Source: Bacteroidota bacterium (GTDB taxonomy: Bacteria > Bacteroidota > Bacteroidia > Bacteroidales > B39-G9). Taken from it: DNA of 48,827 bases. Below the pieces are notes generated by a model, which did not search any database, had not been told where the DNA came from, and saw only the letters and a list, made by a program, of their open reading frames with translations. The stretch lies in assembly GCA_015222055.1 (NCBI GenBank), contig JADFUR010000071.1, positions 1 through 48,827 on the forward strand, in the 5' to 3' direction. The position numbers and the translations under genes are program-made. Of the stretch, positions 7,050 through 16,202 are shown one piece after another. How positions within the stretch are numbered: position 1 is the first letter of the stretch; each line of letters starts with the position of its first letter.

Positions 7050-7092
7050 ATTTTCTTTGGGGGTGGATGGATCTTCTTGTGTCTTTCTTGTG
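7050..7092 (+). promoter_or_regulatory. Candidate ECF-dependent promoter region between sigma factor and fecR
   Basis: The spacer holds a G-run (TTTGGGGGTGG) followed by TCTTCTTGTGTCTTTC about 20-40 bases before the fecR ATG. From memory, a G-run with a downstream TCTTTT-like block is common between fecI-like and fecR-like genes in Bacteroidota and may be the target of the cognate sigma factor. Recognition rests on position and general pattern. Confidence 0.3.
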
Positions 7093-7109
7093 AAACGTAA
7101 TAAAAGGAC

Positions 7110-8066
7110 ATGGAAAATATACAAGGGCTAATAGTAAAATACCTTAATAAGGAGTGTTCAACAGAAGAAATTGAGCAACTAAATTTATTACTTAAGCAGT
7201 CGGAAGAAAATAGGCGGCTTTTTAAGCAAATAATAAAAACTGATCGTTTATATAAGTCAACAAATTTAAATATTGATACTTTAAATGATTGGAAAAAACT
7301 TCAACAAAAATTAAGTTTTAAAAAGAATAAGAAGCGTTCATTAATATTATATGCAAGTAGTATTGCGGCTATTTTATTGATTGGGTTCCTTGGATTAGGA
7401 ATATTTCAATCAAGAGATGTATTATTAAAGATCGGATGGGAAAAAGTATACAGTGATAATTTTCAAAAAAAAATTTTCTTAAGCGATAGTACAGAAGTCT
7501 GGTTAAATAAAAACTCATATCTACAATATCCTAAATATTTTAATAAAGACCAACGATTAGTAAGATTACAAGGTGAAGCTTATTTTCAAGTGAAACCTAA
7601 TCCCCATAAACCTTTTATTATTGAGACACAAAATACCTATACTAAGGTATTAGGTACATCATTTAATATTCGAGCGTACCCTGATGAAAAGAGGGAATCC
7701 ATTCAAGTACTTACAGGTAAAGTGAAATATTCCGATAAAAAACAAAATACAGTTGTTCTTAGGTATAATATGGCAGCACAATATTTGAAAGATCAACAGA
7801 GCATTGCTAGCATAAATAATATTGATGAGAATATCTTGGCTTGGAAAACACGGGAATTTCTTTTCAAAGATCAAACCATAGCACAAGTAATGATATGCCT
7901 GCAAAAAGTTTATGGTTTCGAATATTATTTTACTAATGAAAATATGAAAAAGCAACAAATTACTACGAAATTTCAGGGTTTGCAAATAAACGACGTAATG
8001 GAATTATTATCAGAAAGTTTAGGATTCACATATCAAATTAAGAATAATACAATTCATATTAATTAA
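7110..8066 (+). CDS. FecR-family anti-sigma factor
   Basis: Inner-membrane regulator that holds an ECF sigma factor and receives a signal from the TonB-dependent receptor. The cytoplasmic N-terminus (1-76) binds the sigma factor; a hydrophobic segment at about 78-99 crosses the membrane; the periplasmic FecR domain follows with LSDSTEVWLNKNSYLQYP, GEAYFQVKPNPHKPFIIE, VLGTSFNIRAY and VLTGKVKY; the C-terminal 80 residues carry a DUF4974/STN-like fold (QVMICLQKVYGFEYYF, MELLSESLGFTYQI). Length 318 is normal. It sits between the interrupted sigma factor and the receptor gene (17 bp downstream), so it is the anti-sigma partner of this locus. The ATG at 7110 follows AAAGGAC. Confidence 0.93.
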   Translation: MENIQGLIVKYLNKECSTEEIEQLNLLLKQSEENRRLFKQIIKTDRLYKSTNLNIDTLNDWKKLQQKLSFKKNKKRSLILYASSIAAILLIGFLGLGIFQSRDVLLKIGWEKVYSDNFQKKIFLSDSTEVWLNKNSYLQYPKYFNKDQRLVRLQGEAYFQVKPNPHKPFIIETQNTYTKVLGTSFNIRAYPDEKRESIQVLTGKVKYSDKKQNTVVLRYNMAAQYLKDQQSIASINNIDENILAWKTREFLFKDQTIAQVMICLQKVYGFEYYFTNENMKKQQITTKFQGLQINDVMELLSESLGFTYQIKNNTIHIN

Positions 8067-8083
8067 TAAAAAACAACGAAAGA

Positions 8084-10720
8084 ATGAATAAAAGATGGGT
8101 ATTAGTAATCGGATTAATATTACTAACGGGAGCAAGAATGTTTCTTAGCGGACAGGAGAAAGAACAAAATGCGATAAATTTAAAATTTGATAATCAAAGC
8201 TTTAAAAAGGTTATACAGGCAATAGAGCTCGCTTATGATTGTAGCTTTACATATTCGTCAGATTTAATTGAAAAACAGCAAAGCGTAAGTTTAAGCGTAA
8301 GTAACTTGAGTTTACATGATGCATTAGAAATTTTATTAAAAGATAGAAACATTAAATATTCCATTAAAGGGAAAAATGTGGTTCTTTCCGAAAATAAAAT
8401 TGTTAAGCAATACACCATTAGTGGATTAATTATTGAAAAAGGCTCTGGAGAATCGTTAATTGGAGCTACGATTTATAGCCCAAAGCAAGGAAAGGGAACA
8501 GCAAGTAACCAGTTTGGTTTTTATTCAATTCGATTAGATGAAGGAGAGTATATGCTGGAAACATCTTATATTGGTTATGAAGTAATGCACAAAAAAATAA
8601 AATTAAATAAAGACACAAAACTTGATGTTGCGTTAAACCCTGAAACTACTCTTTTGAAAGAAGCAACTGTAATTGCTCGCAAAGTGGATGCTAATGTTAC
8701 AGCAATAAAAATGAGTAGAGCAAAGATGGAGATTAAAACTATAAATGCAATGCCTGCTTTTATGGGTGAGACAGATGTAATGAAATCATTGCAGATGCTA
8801 CCCGGAGTGCAAAGTAGTGGTGACGCTACTGCAAATCTGAATGTAAGAGGAGGTTCTTATGATCAAAATTTAATTTTACTTGATGATGCTCCAATTTATA
8901 ATCCTTCTCATGCCTTAGGTTTTTTCTCGGTTTTTAATGCCGATGCAATTAAAAATGTCGAAATCTATAAAGGAGGGATGCCTGCACAGTATGGAGACAG
9001 ACTATCATCTGTTGTAGATATACGTATGAAAGATGGAAATTTAAATGAATATGAAGGAGTTGCTAATGTTGGAACTATTGCTTCAAAATTATCTTTTGAA
9101 GGACCAATCCAAAAAGGAAAGGCTTCATTCATAATATCAGGAAGATACTCGTATGCAGGATTTACTGCAGATAACTTCTCGAAATTAGCAGATGGAATTG
9201 GTATTTTCAAAGAAGAATTGGGGAATTACCAAGAAGGAAACAAAGTAAATTTTTATGATTTGAATCTAAAGCTAAATTACATTCTTAATGATAAAAATCG
9301 TTTTTATCTCTCGGCATATACAGGAAGAGATAACTTCTATTTTAAATTAATTGATGAAAAAAGTAGTATGGATTGGGGAAATACTACATCAACTTTACGA
9401 TGGAATCATATTGTGAATCAACGTTTGTTTTCGAATACAACAATTACTTTTTCAAATTTCGACTACTCATATTATATTAAAGATGACATTCGTAATTTTG
9501 AGTGGAGTTCTGATTTACAAGAAATAGATTTAAAAAACGATTTCGACTTTTATCTTAACCCTCAAAATCATATTAAATTTGGATTTGCTGCAAATTACCA
9601 TTACGTGAATCCTGGAGAGATAGCTCCCCGTTCCGAAACATCAATTACAGAAGCTGTTCAGCTTGAAAAAAATAAAGGAATAGAAAGTTCGGTATACCTC
9701 AGTAATAAAAGCAAATTCACCAAAAATTTTAGCGTAGAATATGGAATTCGCTTTTCTTCTCTTATTAGGTTTGGAAAGGGTGAAGTATATCAATATGCAA
9801 CAGAAAACAAGGAAACTATTGTTGGATCAAAAAAATATAATTCTGGAGATATCCGAAAAACATATGCTGGGCTGGAACCCAGATTAAATTTTCGGTACAG
9901 TGTGAATACAAAAAGCTCTATTAAAGGTTCTTATTCTCGAACTCGACAGTATATGCATTTACTTTCAACATCGAGTATTGGTTTGCCAACAGATGTGTGG
10001 TATATGGCTGATGAACATATTAAACCTCAAATTGCAGATCATTTAGCCTTGGGATACTTTAGAAATTTTAAAGAGAATATGTATGAATCTTCTATAGAGT
10101 TATATTACAAAGACATGCAAAATCAAATTGATTTTATTGATAATTCCGATTTATTCCTAAATCCTTATATAGAACAGGAAATTAAAATTGGTGATGGATG
10201 GGCGTATGGAGCAGAGTTTTTATTTCGCAAAAAAACTGGAAAATTGAAAGGTTGGTTTTCTTATACATGGGCAAAAACAGAACGACAAATCGAAGGTATT
10301 AACAATGGAAATTCTTATCCAACACGTTACGATAAAAGAAACGATTTATCAATTATGTTATCATATGCATTAAATGAACGTTTGTCAATTTCCACAAACT
10401 TTACATATTCCACAGGTGGAGCAATCACAGCCCCTTCTGGTAGTTATAGCTTCCAGGGAATTACGGTTAATCAATATACAGATAGGAATGCTTATCGATT
10501 ACCCAATTATCATCGTTTAGACTTATCTATAACGCTAAAATCGAAGAAAAAGCTACCTTGGGATGGTGAGTGGATTTTCTCAATATATAATATTTATAAC
10601 AAACATAATGCTTTTAGTATTTATGCTAAAGCAAATGATTATGATGTATCTAGTTCCGAAGCATATATGATTTATATGTTTGGAATAGTACCATCTATCT
10701 CATATAAAATTAATTTTTAA
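8084..10720 (+). CDS. TonB-dependent outer-membrane receptor with STN signalling domain
   Basis: Outer-membrane beta-barrel transporter that can also signal. In order: signal peptide (about 1-23), an STN domain (about 30-105) that contacts the FecR protein, a carboxypeptidase-like beta-sandwich (about 112-190, with GESLIGATIYSPKQGKGTASN), the plug (about 215-320, with LQMLPGVQSSGDATANLNVRGG and GMPAQYGDRLSSVVDI), then a long barrel ending in an aromatic-rich strand (IVPSISYKINF). The length, 878, is typical. It is followed 11 bp later by a DUF4249 lipoprotein, a known partner of such receptors in Bacteroidota. The STN domain ties it to the upstream fecR. Substrate unknown; iron, cobalamin or peptide are possible. 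Confidence 0.93.
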   Translation: MNKRWVLVIGLILLTGARMFLSGQEKEQNAINLKFDNQSFKKVIQAIELAYDCSFTYSSDLIEKQQSVSLSVSNLSLHDALEILLKDRNIKYSIKGKNVVLSENKIVKQYTISGLIIEKGSGESLIGATIYSPKQGKGTASNQFGFYSIRLDEGEYMLETSYIGYEVMHKKIKLNKDTKLDVALNPETTLLKEATVIARKVDANVTAIKMSRAKMEIKTINAMPAFMGETDVMKSLQMLPGVQSSGDATANLNVRGGSYDQNLILLDDAPIYNPSHALGFFSVFNADAIKNVEIYKGGMPAQYGDRLSSVVDIRMKDGNLNEYEGVANVGTIASKLSFEGPIQKGKASFIISGRYSYAGFTADNFSKLADGIGIFKEELGNYQEGNKVNFYDLNLKLNYILNDKNRFYLSAYTGRDNFYFKLIDEKSSMDWGNTTSTLRWNHIVNQRLFSNTTITFSNFDYSYYIKDDIRNFEWSSDLQEIDLKNDFDFYLNPQNHIKFGFAANYHYVNPGEIAPRSETSITEAVQLEKNKGIESSVYLSNKSKFTKNFSVEYGIRFSSLIRFGKGEVYQYATENKETIVGSKKYNSGDIRKTYAGLEPRLNFRYSVNTKSSIKGSYSRTRQYMHLLSTSSIGLPTDVWYMADEHIKPQIADHLALGYFRNFKENMYESSIELYYKDMQNQIDFIDNSDLFLNPYIEQEIKIGDGWAYGAEFLFRKKTGKLKGWFSYTWAKTERQIEGINNGNSYPTRYDKRNDLSIMLSYALNERLSISTNFTYSTGGAITAPSGSYSFQGITVNQYTDRNAYRLPNYHRLDLSITLKSKKKLPWDGEWIFSIYNIYNKHNAFSIYAKANDYDVSSSEAYMIYMFGIVPSISYKINF

Positions 10721-10731
10721 ATTTCTTACAG

Positions 10732-11622
10732 ATGAAAAAAATAGTTTATTTAATAATAAGTTTAGCTTTTATAACAGTTTCTTGCACTGAAGAATTTGAA
10801 TTTGAATTTGATTCTAATGCTCAAGTTCTTGTTGTCGATGGAGTATTAACAGATCAAGATGTAGATCATTATATTCGCCTTACTAAGTCAAAGAATACTC
10901 TTGTAAATGCTGATTTTTCAGGATCTTCGAATTCTGCCGCACAATTTGAAGCAATTAAGGATGCTAAAATAACTATCTCTGACGATGCTGGTAATACCGA
11001 AGTGCTTTCTTACGTAGGAATAAGAGAAAACTATTATCCTTATACAGAAGGATATTACAAAATCGAAAATATAAGAGGGGTTGTAGGTAGAACTTATACA
11101 TTGAAAATTGAATGGTCAGGGAAATTGTATCAATCAGTATCAATGTTAAAAGCAGTGCCCGAAATAGAACAAGTTACATTTAAAGATAAATACTTAGAAG
11201 CAAAAGAGGAGACAGTTACAATACCTCTTCTTCATTTTGCTGAACCCCAAAATACTAGCGATTATTACTTATTACACTATAAAATAGATGGATTTGGGGG
11301 GTCTGATAGAAATTGGGAATATTCAATCATTAGTGATAAATATTTGACTGAACAGGTTAATGGATTGGAAATTGATGATGGACAATCTGCCTCTGGGCGT
11401 GATTTTTATAGTAAAATTTCATTAGGTGCCGAAGTTGAAGTATTTATGGAATCTTTAACTAAAGATGCCTACGAATTTTATAAAGGTATAATAGATCAAT
11501 TTGATTCTGATGGTGGATCATTTTCGCAAACTCCGGCTAGTCCTTCTGGAAATATAAGTAATGGTGCATTAGGATTATTTCGTTGTTCTGCTGTGGCTTC
11601 AAAAAGCTTAATTAAAGATTGA
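10732..11622 (+). CDS. DUF4249-family outer-membrane lipoprotein
   Basis: Predicted lipoprotein: the signal MKKIVYLIISLAFITVSC ends in a lipobox Cys at residue 18, followed by acidic residues. The body is beta-rich, with VLVVDGVLTDQDVDHYIRLT and GRTYTLKIEWSGKLYQS matching the DUF4249 layout of two N-terminal beta-sandwich repeats, and a C-terminal segment (YEFYKGIIDQF, NGALGLFRCSA) typical of the family end. Length 296 is within range. It follows the receptor by 11 bp and is the last gene of the sigma-FecR-receptor operon. A role as surface accessory to the transporter is known only by association. Confidence 0.85.
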   Translation: MKKIVYLIISLAFITVSCTEEFEFEFDSNAQVLVVDGVLTDQDVDHYIRLTKSKNTLVNADFSGSSNSAAQFEAIKDAKITISDDAGNTEVLSYVGIRENYYPYTEGYYKIENIRGVVGRTYTLKIEWSGKLYQSVSMLKAVPEIEQVTFKDKYLEAKEETVTIPLLHFAEPQNTSDYYLLHYKIDGFGGSDRNWEYSIISDKYLTEQVNGLEIDDGQSASGRDFYSKISLGAEVEVFMESLTKDAYEFYKGIIDQFDSDGGSFSQTPASPSGNISNGALGLFRCSAVASKSLIKD

Positions 11623-11650
11623 TATTTTAAAAAACATGATATAAATATTC

Positions 11651-11690
11651 TGGTAAGCTAGGTTGTTCAGTTAGCAATCAGGCTTACCAA
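11651..11690 (+). terminator. Hairpin after the DUF4249 gene
   Basis: TGGTAAGC (11651-11658) and GCTTACCA (11682-11689) form a perfect 8-bp arm pair, extended by GGTTG/CAATC. It lies about 30 bp after the stop codon. There is no long T-run after it (AATAAATTT), so it is a weak terminator or another palindromic element. Confidence 0.4.
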
Positions 11691-12048
11691 TAAATTTGTA
11701 ATCTAATGTAATTTTGCTTTTACAAGTAATATGAATTTCTTTCTAAAAAAATGTGTTTGTTTTTCATAGTAACCGAATTTGCCAAATAAACATAGATTGT
11801 CTTTTTGCACCCAATTTGTAACAATTTGTCATAAACCAAAATGCCAATTATATAAATTATGGTATGATTTATAAAACTTATTTGTGAAGGGAAACTAAAT
11901 AAATGTGTTTAATTATCGATAGAATTTTTTCATTGCACCTTAGTGAAAAAGAGTGCAGGAAAACTAAAATATTATTTATCCTTTTTGCAGAATAATTCTA
12001 TTTAGAAAATGTTGTCAGATTAATATTTTGGATTTTTTTTACTCCTTA
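11691..12048. other. Gene-free AT-rich spacer
   Basis: About 360 bases, very AT-rich, with no frame above 60 codons that I would support and no recognised RNA. It separates the plus-strand receptor operon from the minus-strand cassette-like gene. Confidence 0.4.
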
Positions 12049-12181
12049 CGCATAACGTTGTGCTAAAAATTGTAACGGACTTACTTGCAGATCATTATTA
12101 ATTTGTAATGTAGTTATTTTCTTGTAAAATCCTTTCATTTTTCACTTCGCCCCGTTATTGTTTTTAACGCCTTGTTAGCGT
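12049..12181 (-). repeat. attC-like hairpin downstream of the giant TPR/PIN gene
   Basis: In the gene's direction the element begins AACGCTAACAAGGCGTTAAA, continues to AATAACGG, and after a central spacer resumes with CCGTTACA, ending TTAGCACAACGTTATGCG. The two ends are imperfect inverted repeats over about 29 bases (outer CGC/TAAC with GTTATGCG; inner TAACGG with CCGTTA), the R''-L''...L'-R' plan of integron attC sites in about 133 bp. It lies 40 bp after the stop codon. The structure is visible in the sequence; recombination is inferred. Confidence 0.5.
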
Positions 12182-12217
12182 TTCGTACTTATTAATTCAA
12201 CATAATTCTTAAACTTT

Positions 12218-15200
12218 TCATATACTTCTATTTTTTATATCTAAAGCTGTTAAAAATGCTTCAAGTGTTAAATATTGATAATCAAAAAGTAATTCAAATT
12301 CTTTTGAAATTATTGTTTTTACTTGAAAGACTAATTTCAAATCTGGAAAACTATTAATTAACATTAAAAACATGTTTGTTGCGGTTTGTTTATATATGTC
12401 TTTACGAATAATTGGGTTAAGAGCTAATTTTTTTAAATAACTAACAGCCATATTTATATTTTCTTTACAATAGTTTTCTCTCAATGAAAGATTTCTAAGA
12501 CAATAGTTATAGATATGTCCTTTACCTTCTTTGTTTTGATTAATATACGCTGAATATAGAACTTCTGAATTCAAAGTTATTCCAACGTATTTTAATTCCA
12601 ACATATACTCAAGTATTCTATTTTTCTTTTCGGGAAAATTCTCAATTAGATACTTTTCTGTTGTAATATTTTTATCAGGTGAAAGTTTGTCATTATATAC
12701 TAAATCATCAGTTAAAAGTATATAACCATCTCTAAGAGCTAAAAACATATTATCAGTAAAAAGGTCTATGGCTAAAGTTACCTGACCTTTCTCGTATAAT
12801 GGGGCAACTATGTTTAATTTTTCTTTGGGTATATCGGATTCAGTATTTTTTTCAAACCAGTTTTTTATTTCTTTCAGATAATTAATTCGAGTGTCATGAA
12901 ATTCGTCTGAAAAAATATGTGGTACAACCCTGTTATTATAAACGGATAAAGTCATTTTCGAGTTTTTATTTTTATCTGTTTCGTATATTGTCTTATCTAT
13001 AAAATGATAAATATTTTTAGATACTATGAACTTACTATTGTATTTTAAATCAAATTTTTTAGATATATTAAACAATAACAACCCGCTTGTGAAATCAATA
13101 ACTATTTTCTTCCCTTTAAAAGAGAAATTTTTAAATACATGTTGCAATGGCTTCACCAAATAGCCATTATTTAATGTTAGTGTTAAATAAGCATCAACAA
13201 ACGATCCCTTAAAATTGGCTGATACTAATTGAAAAAAGGGCATTCTATATATATTGTAAGCACTTAAGTTTTCCTTTGCTTTTTTTCGATACTCTTCTTC
13301 TTTTGCTCCAAAATTTTCAATAAATGCTTTATTTATTGATTCTAAATCGTTTTTCTCAAACTTAATCGTCTGTATTAGTGGATTTGAAATTGAAGTTTCG
13401 GCATTTTCACGAATCTCATCTAATAAAGCTAAATATTTGTTTGTAATTCTTTTAATTCTTACTTGTTCAAGCGTACTATTGAATTTACCCTCAAGTAAAA
13501 ACGTTTCATTTACTGATTTACCGTATGATTTTTTTATAATTGGCAATTCTAAACTTTCCCCTTCAAGATAGATAGTTTTTTCTTTTCCATTTATTTCATA
13601 TGTAACATATCTTCCTTCTTCAACTGTTTCATAGAGATTAAAAAACTCTTGAAATTCTGTAGTGCTAAAACCAAAATAACTAAGTCGTGCGTCAGAGTTA
13701 TTTTCATCTTTGGCTTCATTGTAAACTATATCTAATACTTCTTTTAGATATCCTTGTCTTAGAAGTATTCCTGCGGCTCTTAATGCCCATTCAGTCTTTT
13801 GGAATTGAAATTCTTTTATTTTCTGTACTTCTTCTTTAATTCTTTTAGATTTTTTATCATTTTCTAGAGCATTTAACAAGCATATGTAAAAATATTCCTC
13901 ATTGGGAAATTTTGACAAAACATAATCTGCGATATCAATTACATCTTTCCAGATTTGTATCATTTGCTTATATTGAATCTCATAACCTAATAACTGAATA
14001 TCAAAAGGATATTCTTTTTCTCTCCAATCTTTTAACAATCTCATTAATTTAACCTTGTCTGAATTGGAAGATGCTTTTAAAGACTCAATAAGAAGTAGTA
14101 AGCTTGGAGACAATATATTTTCATCAATATAAGATTCAATAAATTTTATGCTTTCATTGAAATATTCATTTTCATAATATAATGAGGCAATCAAATGATT
14201 TAATTCAGGTTCATTTGAAAGTCTATCTCTTAATTTGTCTATTTCTTCAATTTGCAAATTGCTTTCACTCGGATAATGGCTTTTGATAGTGAGTTTTATC
14301 AATTCCGAATAGTTAGGGTTCGATACTTCTAACTTATTTGTATATTTCTGTAGGTCTTGTTTTTCTGTAACATTTTTGCGAATTATTTGAATTATGAATT
14401 TACAATAATTTTGAATATTATTTTCAGTTACACTTTTTTCAAATTCAAGGAAGTCTGAAATATTTTTACGGATTTCTGTATTATCTGAAGTATATAGAGT
14501 AAGAAATGTTTTAAGTGTCATTAGTTGTTCATCCATTTCACCCTTAAAATCATTGATGATTTTTTTTGCCATCTTTTTTTCACCCTGCTTTTGAAAAGCA
14601 TTTGCAAAAAGCGTTGTATGAAGGGCATCCTTAATTTTTAAATTATCATAAGATTTTCTGAGATTTCCCAATGTATTTGGTTTAACTTCAAGTTCGCTCT
14701 CCATCCAATAGTACATAAAATGAATAGAATGATCCATATTTTTTAACTCACTTTTGGCTATAGTTTCAGAAAGCAACTTTGATAATTCAAACAAATAGAT
14801 TATTTTCTCATCTTTTTCTATAAAATCAAAAAATTTTATAGTTGGTTTAGAAAATAGTAAATCGTTTATTAAAAAATTGAGAATCAATATCCAATCATAC
14901 AAATCATAATATGTTATTTTTTCAGGAAGCGGGCCTATAATTTTTGGAATATTAAGAACTTTGGTTATTGAACTTATAATTTCATATTTTTCATTGAGAG
15001 ATTTATTGAAAACATTACGTTTATAGATTGTTTTATCTATTACATTTTCAGGCACATGATTTTCAATGAAACTTATGATTTCCTCTGCTTCCAAAGTTTT
15101 AATAGCCCAAAGTCTTGGATTAAATTCATCCTCTTTTTCTAACTTTTTTAAAAGTTTTATATATTTTTCGTTTTTATGAAGATAATATAATATGCAAGCT

Positions 15201-15883
15201 TTTTCTAAGTATTTTATATCTGAGGGTACAGCATTGTAGGCTTTTATAAAATATTCGTAACTTTCATTTGACTTTCCTATAGCCTCGTAACATGTAGCTT
15301 TATAAAACCATACATTTGCTTTAATGGTTTCAGAAATTTCTTGGGGTTTTTGATTTATATATTCTTCGAGTTTATTTACTATCTTTAATGCTGAAGCAGG
15401 TTTGAGTTCTAGAATGAATGGATTACATATTTCTGTTATTCTTTCAATTGTTATTATAAATCCTGATTCTTTTATTTCTTTACTGAAATTTTTAAATTTA
15501 TCTTTAAGATATTGTGTGTCTTCTTTAATATCTTGAATGCTTGATATAATTTTTTTAAATCGGTTGTCATCTCTAATATCACTTAAAAAGTCTTTTGCGA
15601 AGGTTGTTTCACTAAGTCTTTTTTGAAATTTAATGTAAAAGTCATATCGTTCTTTGTTACTTATTTCATCAAAAATTTTAGGATTTTCATACAATTGATT
15701 TAAATATATTTTTAATTCACTTTCCTTTATGAAGCTAAGCTCGTGTTTTGACCAGTCCTTTTTTGCCTTTTCAAATGCTTGTTTTATCTCTTTATCAACA
15801 TTTGTGGCTTTGCTGAGCTGATTATTTACTATCCCAGCTGCAATACTAACTGCAAATGATGTAATTATTATTATTGGTTCCAT
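12218..15883 (-). CDS. Giant TPR-like / GreAB-C-like / PIN-like protein, possible defence effector
   Basis: Large protein of unknown function; residue numbers count from the upstream in-frame ATG at 15976. The preferred start is the ATG at 15883 (MEPIIIITSFAVSIAAGIV), which gives a hydrophobic N-terminus and leaves the upstream repeat outside the gene. After it comes a helical segment like the N-termini of bacterial conflict-system NTPases (KDWSKHELSFIKESEL), then about 600 residues of helical TPR-like repeats. Residues about 786-855 resemble the C-terminal FKBP-like domain of GreA/GreB (SYGKSVNETF, VRIKRITNKY). Residues about 955-1110 look like a PIN-like nuclease: KKIVIDFTSG with an Asp after strand 1, AIDLFTDNMFLALRDG and YILLTDD. 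I recall a reported TPR-GreAB-C-PIN architecture in conflict systems; that assignment is tentative. Single-gene transcription unit inside cassette-like DNA. Confidence 0.7.
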   Translation of the reverse strand: MEPIIIITSFAVSIAAGIVNNQLSKATNVDKEIKQAFEKAKKDWSKHELSFIKESELKIYLNQLYENPKIFDEISNKERYDFYIKFQKRLSETTFAKDFLSDIRDDNRFKKIISSIQDIKEDTQYLKDKFKNFSKEIKESGFIITIERITEICNPFILELKPASALKIVNKLEEYINQKPQEISETIKANVWFYKATCYEAIGKSNESYEYFIKAYNAVPSDIKYLEKACILYYLHKNEKYIKLLKKLEKEDEFNPRLWAIKTLEAEEIISFIENHVPENVIDKTIYKRNVFNKSLNEKYEIISSITKVLNIPKIIGPLPEKITYYDLYDWILILNFLINDLLFSKPTIKFFDFIEKDEKIIYLFELSKLLSETIAKSELKNMDHSIHFMYYWMESELEVKPNTLGNLRKSYDNLKIKDALHTTLFANAFQKQGEKKMAKKIINDFKGEMDEQLMTLKTFLTLYTSDNTEIRKNISDFLEFEKSVTENNIQNYCKFIIQIIRKNVTEKQDLQKYTNKLEVSNPNYSELIKLTIKSHYPSESNLQIEEIDKLRDRLSNEPELNHLIASLYYENEYFNESIKFIESYIDENILSPSLLLLIESLKASSNSDKVKLMRLLKDWREKEYPFDIQLLGYEIQYKQMIQIWKDVIDIADYVLSKFPNEEYFYICLLNALENDKKSKRIKEEVQKIKEFQFQKTEWALRAAGILLRQGYLKEVLDIVYNEAKDENNSDARLSYFGFSTTEFQEFFNLYETVEEGRYVTYEINGKEKTIYLEGESLELPIIKKSYGKSVNETFLLEGKFNSTLEQVRIKRITNKYLALLDEIRENAETSISNPLIQTIKFEKNDLESINKAFIENFGAKEEEYRKKAKENLSAYNIYRMPFFQLVSANFKGSFVDAYLTLTLNNGYLVKPLQHVFKNFSFKGKKIVIDFTSGLLLFNISKKFDLKYNSKFIVSKNIYHFIDKTIYETDKNKNSKMTLSVYNNRVVPHIFSDEFHDTRINYLKEIKNWFEKNTESDIPKEKLNIVAPLYEKGQVTLAIDLFTDNMFLALRDGYILLTDDLVYNDKLSPDKNITTEKYLIENFPEKKNRILEYMLELKYVGITLNSEVLYSAYINQNKEGKGHIYNYCLRNLSLRENYCKENINMAVSYLKKLALNPIIRKDIYKQTATNMFLMLINSFPDLKLVFQVKTIISKEFELLFDYQYLTLEAFLTALDIKNRSI

Positions 15884-15930
15884 AAATATTTTGTATACTA
15901 AATATAATTGAATTATAGATCTTTCACAGT

Positions 15931-15972
15931 ATGAACGATAACAATTAAATAAACGGACTATTCCGTTTATTT
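15931..15972 (-). repeat. 29-bp leader repeat, copy 3, with internal palindrome
   Basis: The core at 15936-15964 matches the copy at 5608-5636 at 24/29 bases. The segment also holds a perfect inverted repeat, AAATAAACGG and CCGTTTATTT around a 6-base centre (15947-15972). In the giant gene's direction the core ends in TTGTTATCG. It lies 53 bp upstream of the preferred start, inside a longer open frame that begins at 15976. Confidence 0.55.
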
Positions 15973-16143
15973 CCATTATATTTTAATTTTGATTCTATTA
16001 AAACATTATTGTAAATGTATTAATATTTTTTTTTGACAACAAACTATTTATATTCTTTCTCCACAAAAATGCAATTTTTATATATGATAGTATCATTCAA
16101 ATAACACAACGATTTTTGCAACAATAATTACTATTAACGGCAT

Positions 16144-16177
16144 AAAAAAAGCTTATTCAAAAAAATGAATAAGCTTT
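16144..16177 (-). terminator. Terminator of the rnf operon
   Basis: A 12-bp perfect stem (AAAGCTTATTCA / TGAATAAGCTTT) with a short A-rich loop. On the minus strand it is followed by a T-run, about 25 bp after the rnfA stop. Confidence 0.8.
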
Positions 16178-16202
16178 ATCTATAAATAAATTAAATACGA
16201 AT

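Noticed and set aside
15884-15976. Upstream extension of the giant gene to an ATG at 15976
   Set aside because: The added 31 residues are encoded by the shared leader repeat and its palindrome, so the frame there is accidental; the ATG at 15883 gives a sensible hydrophobic start.
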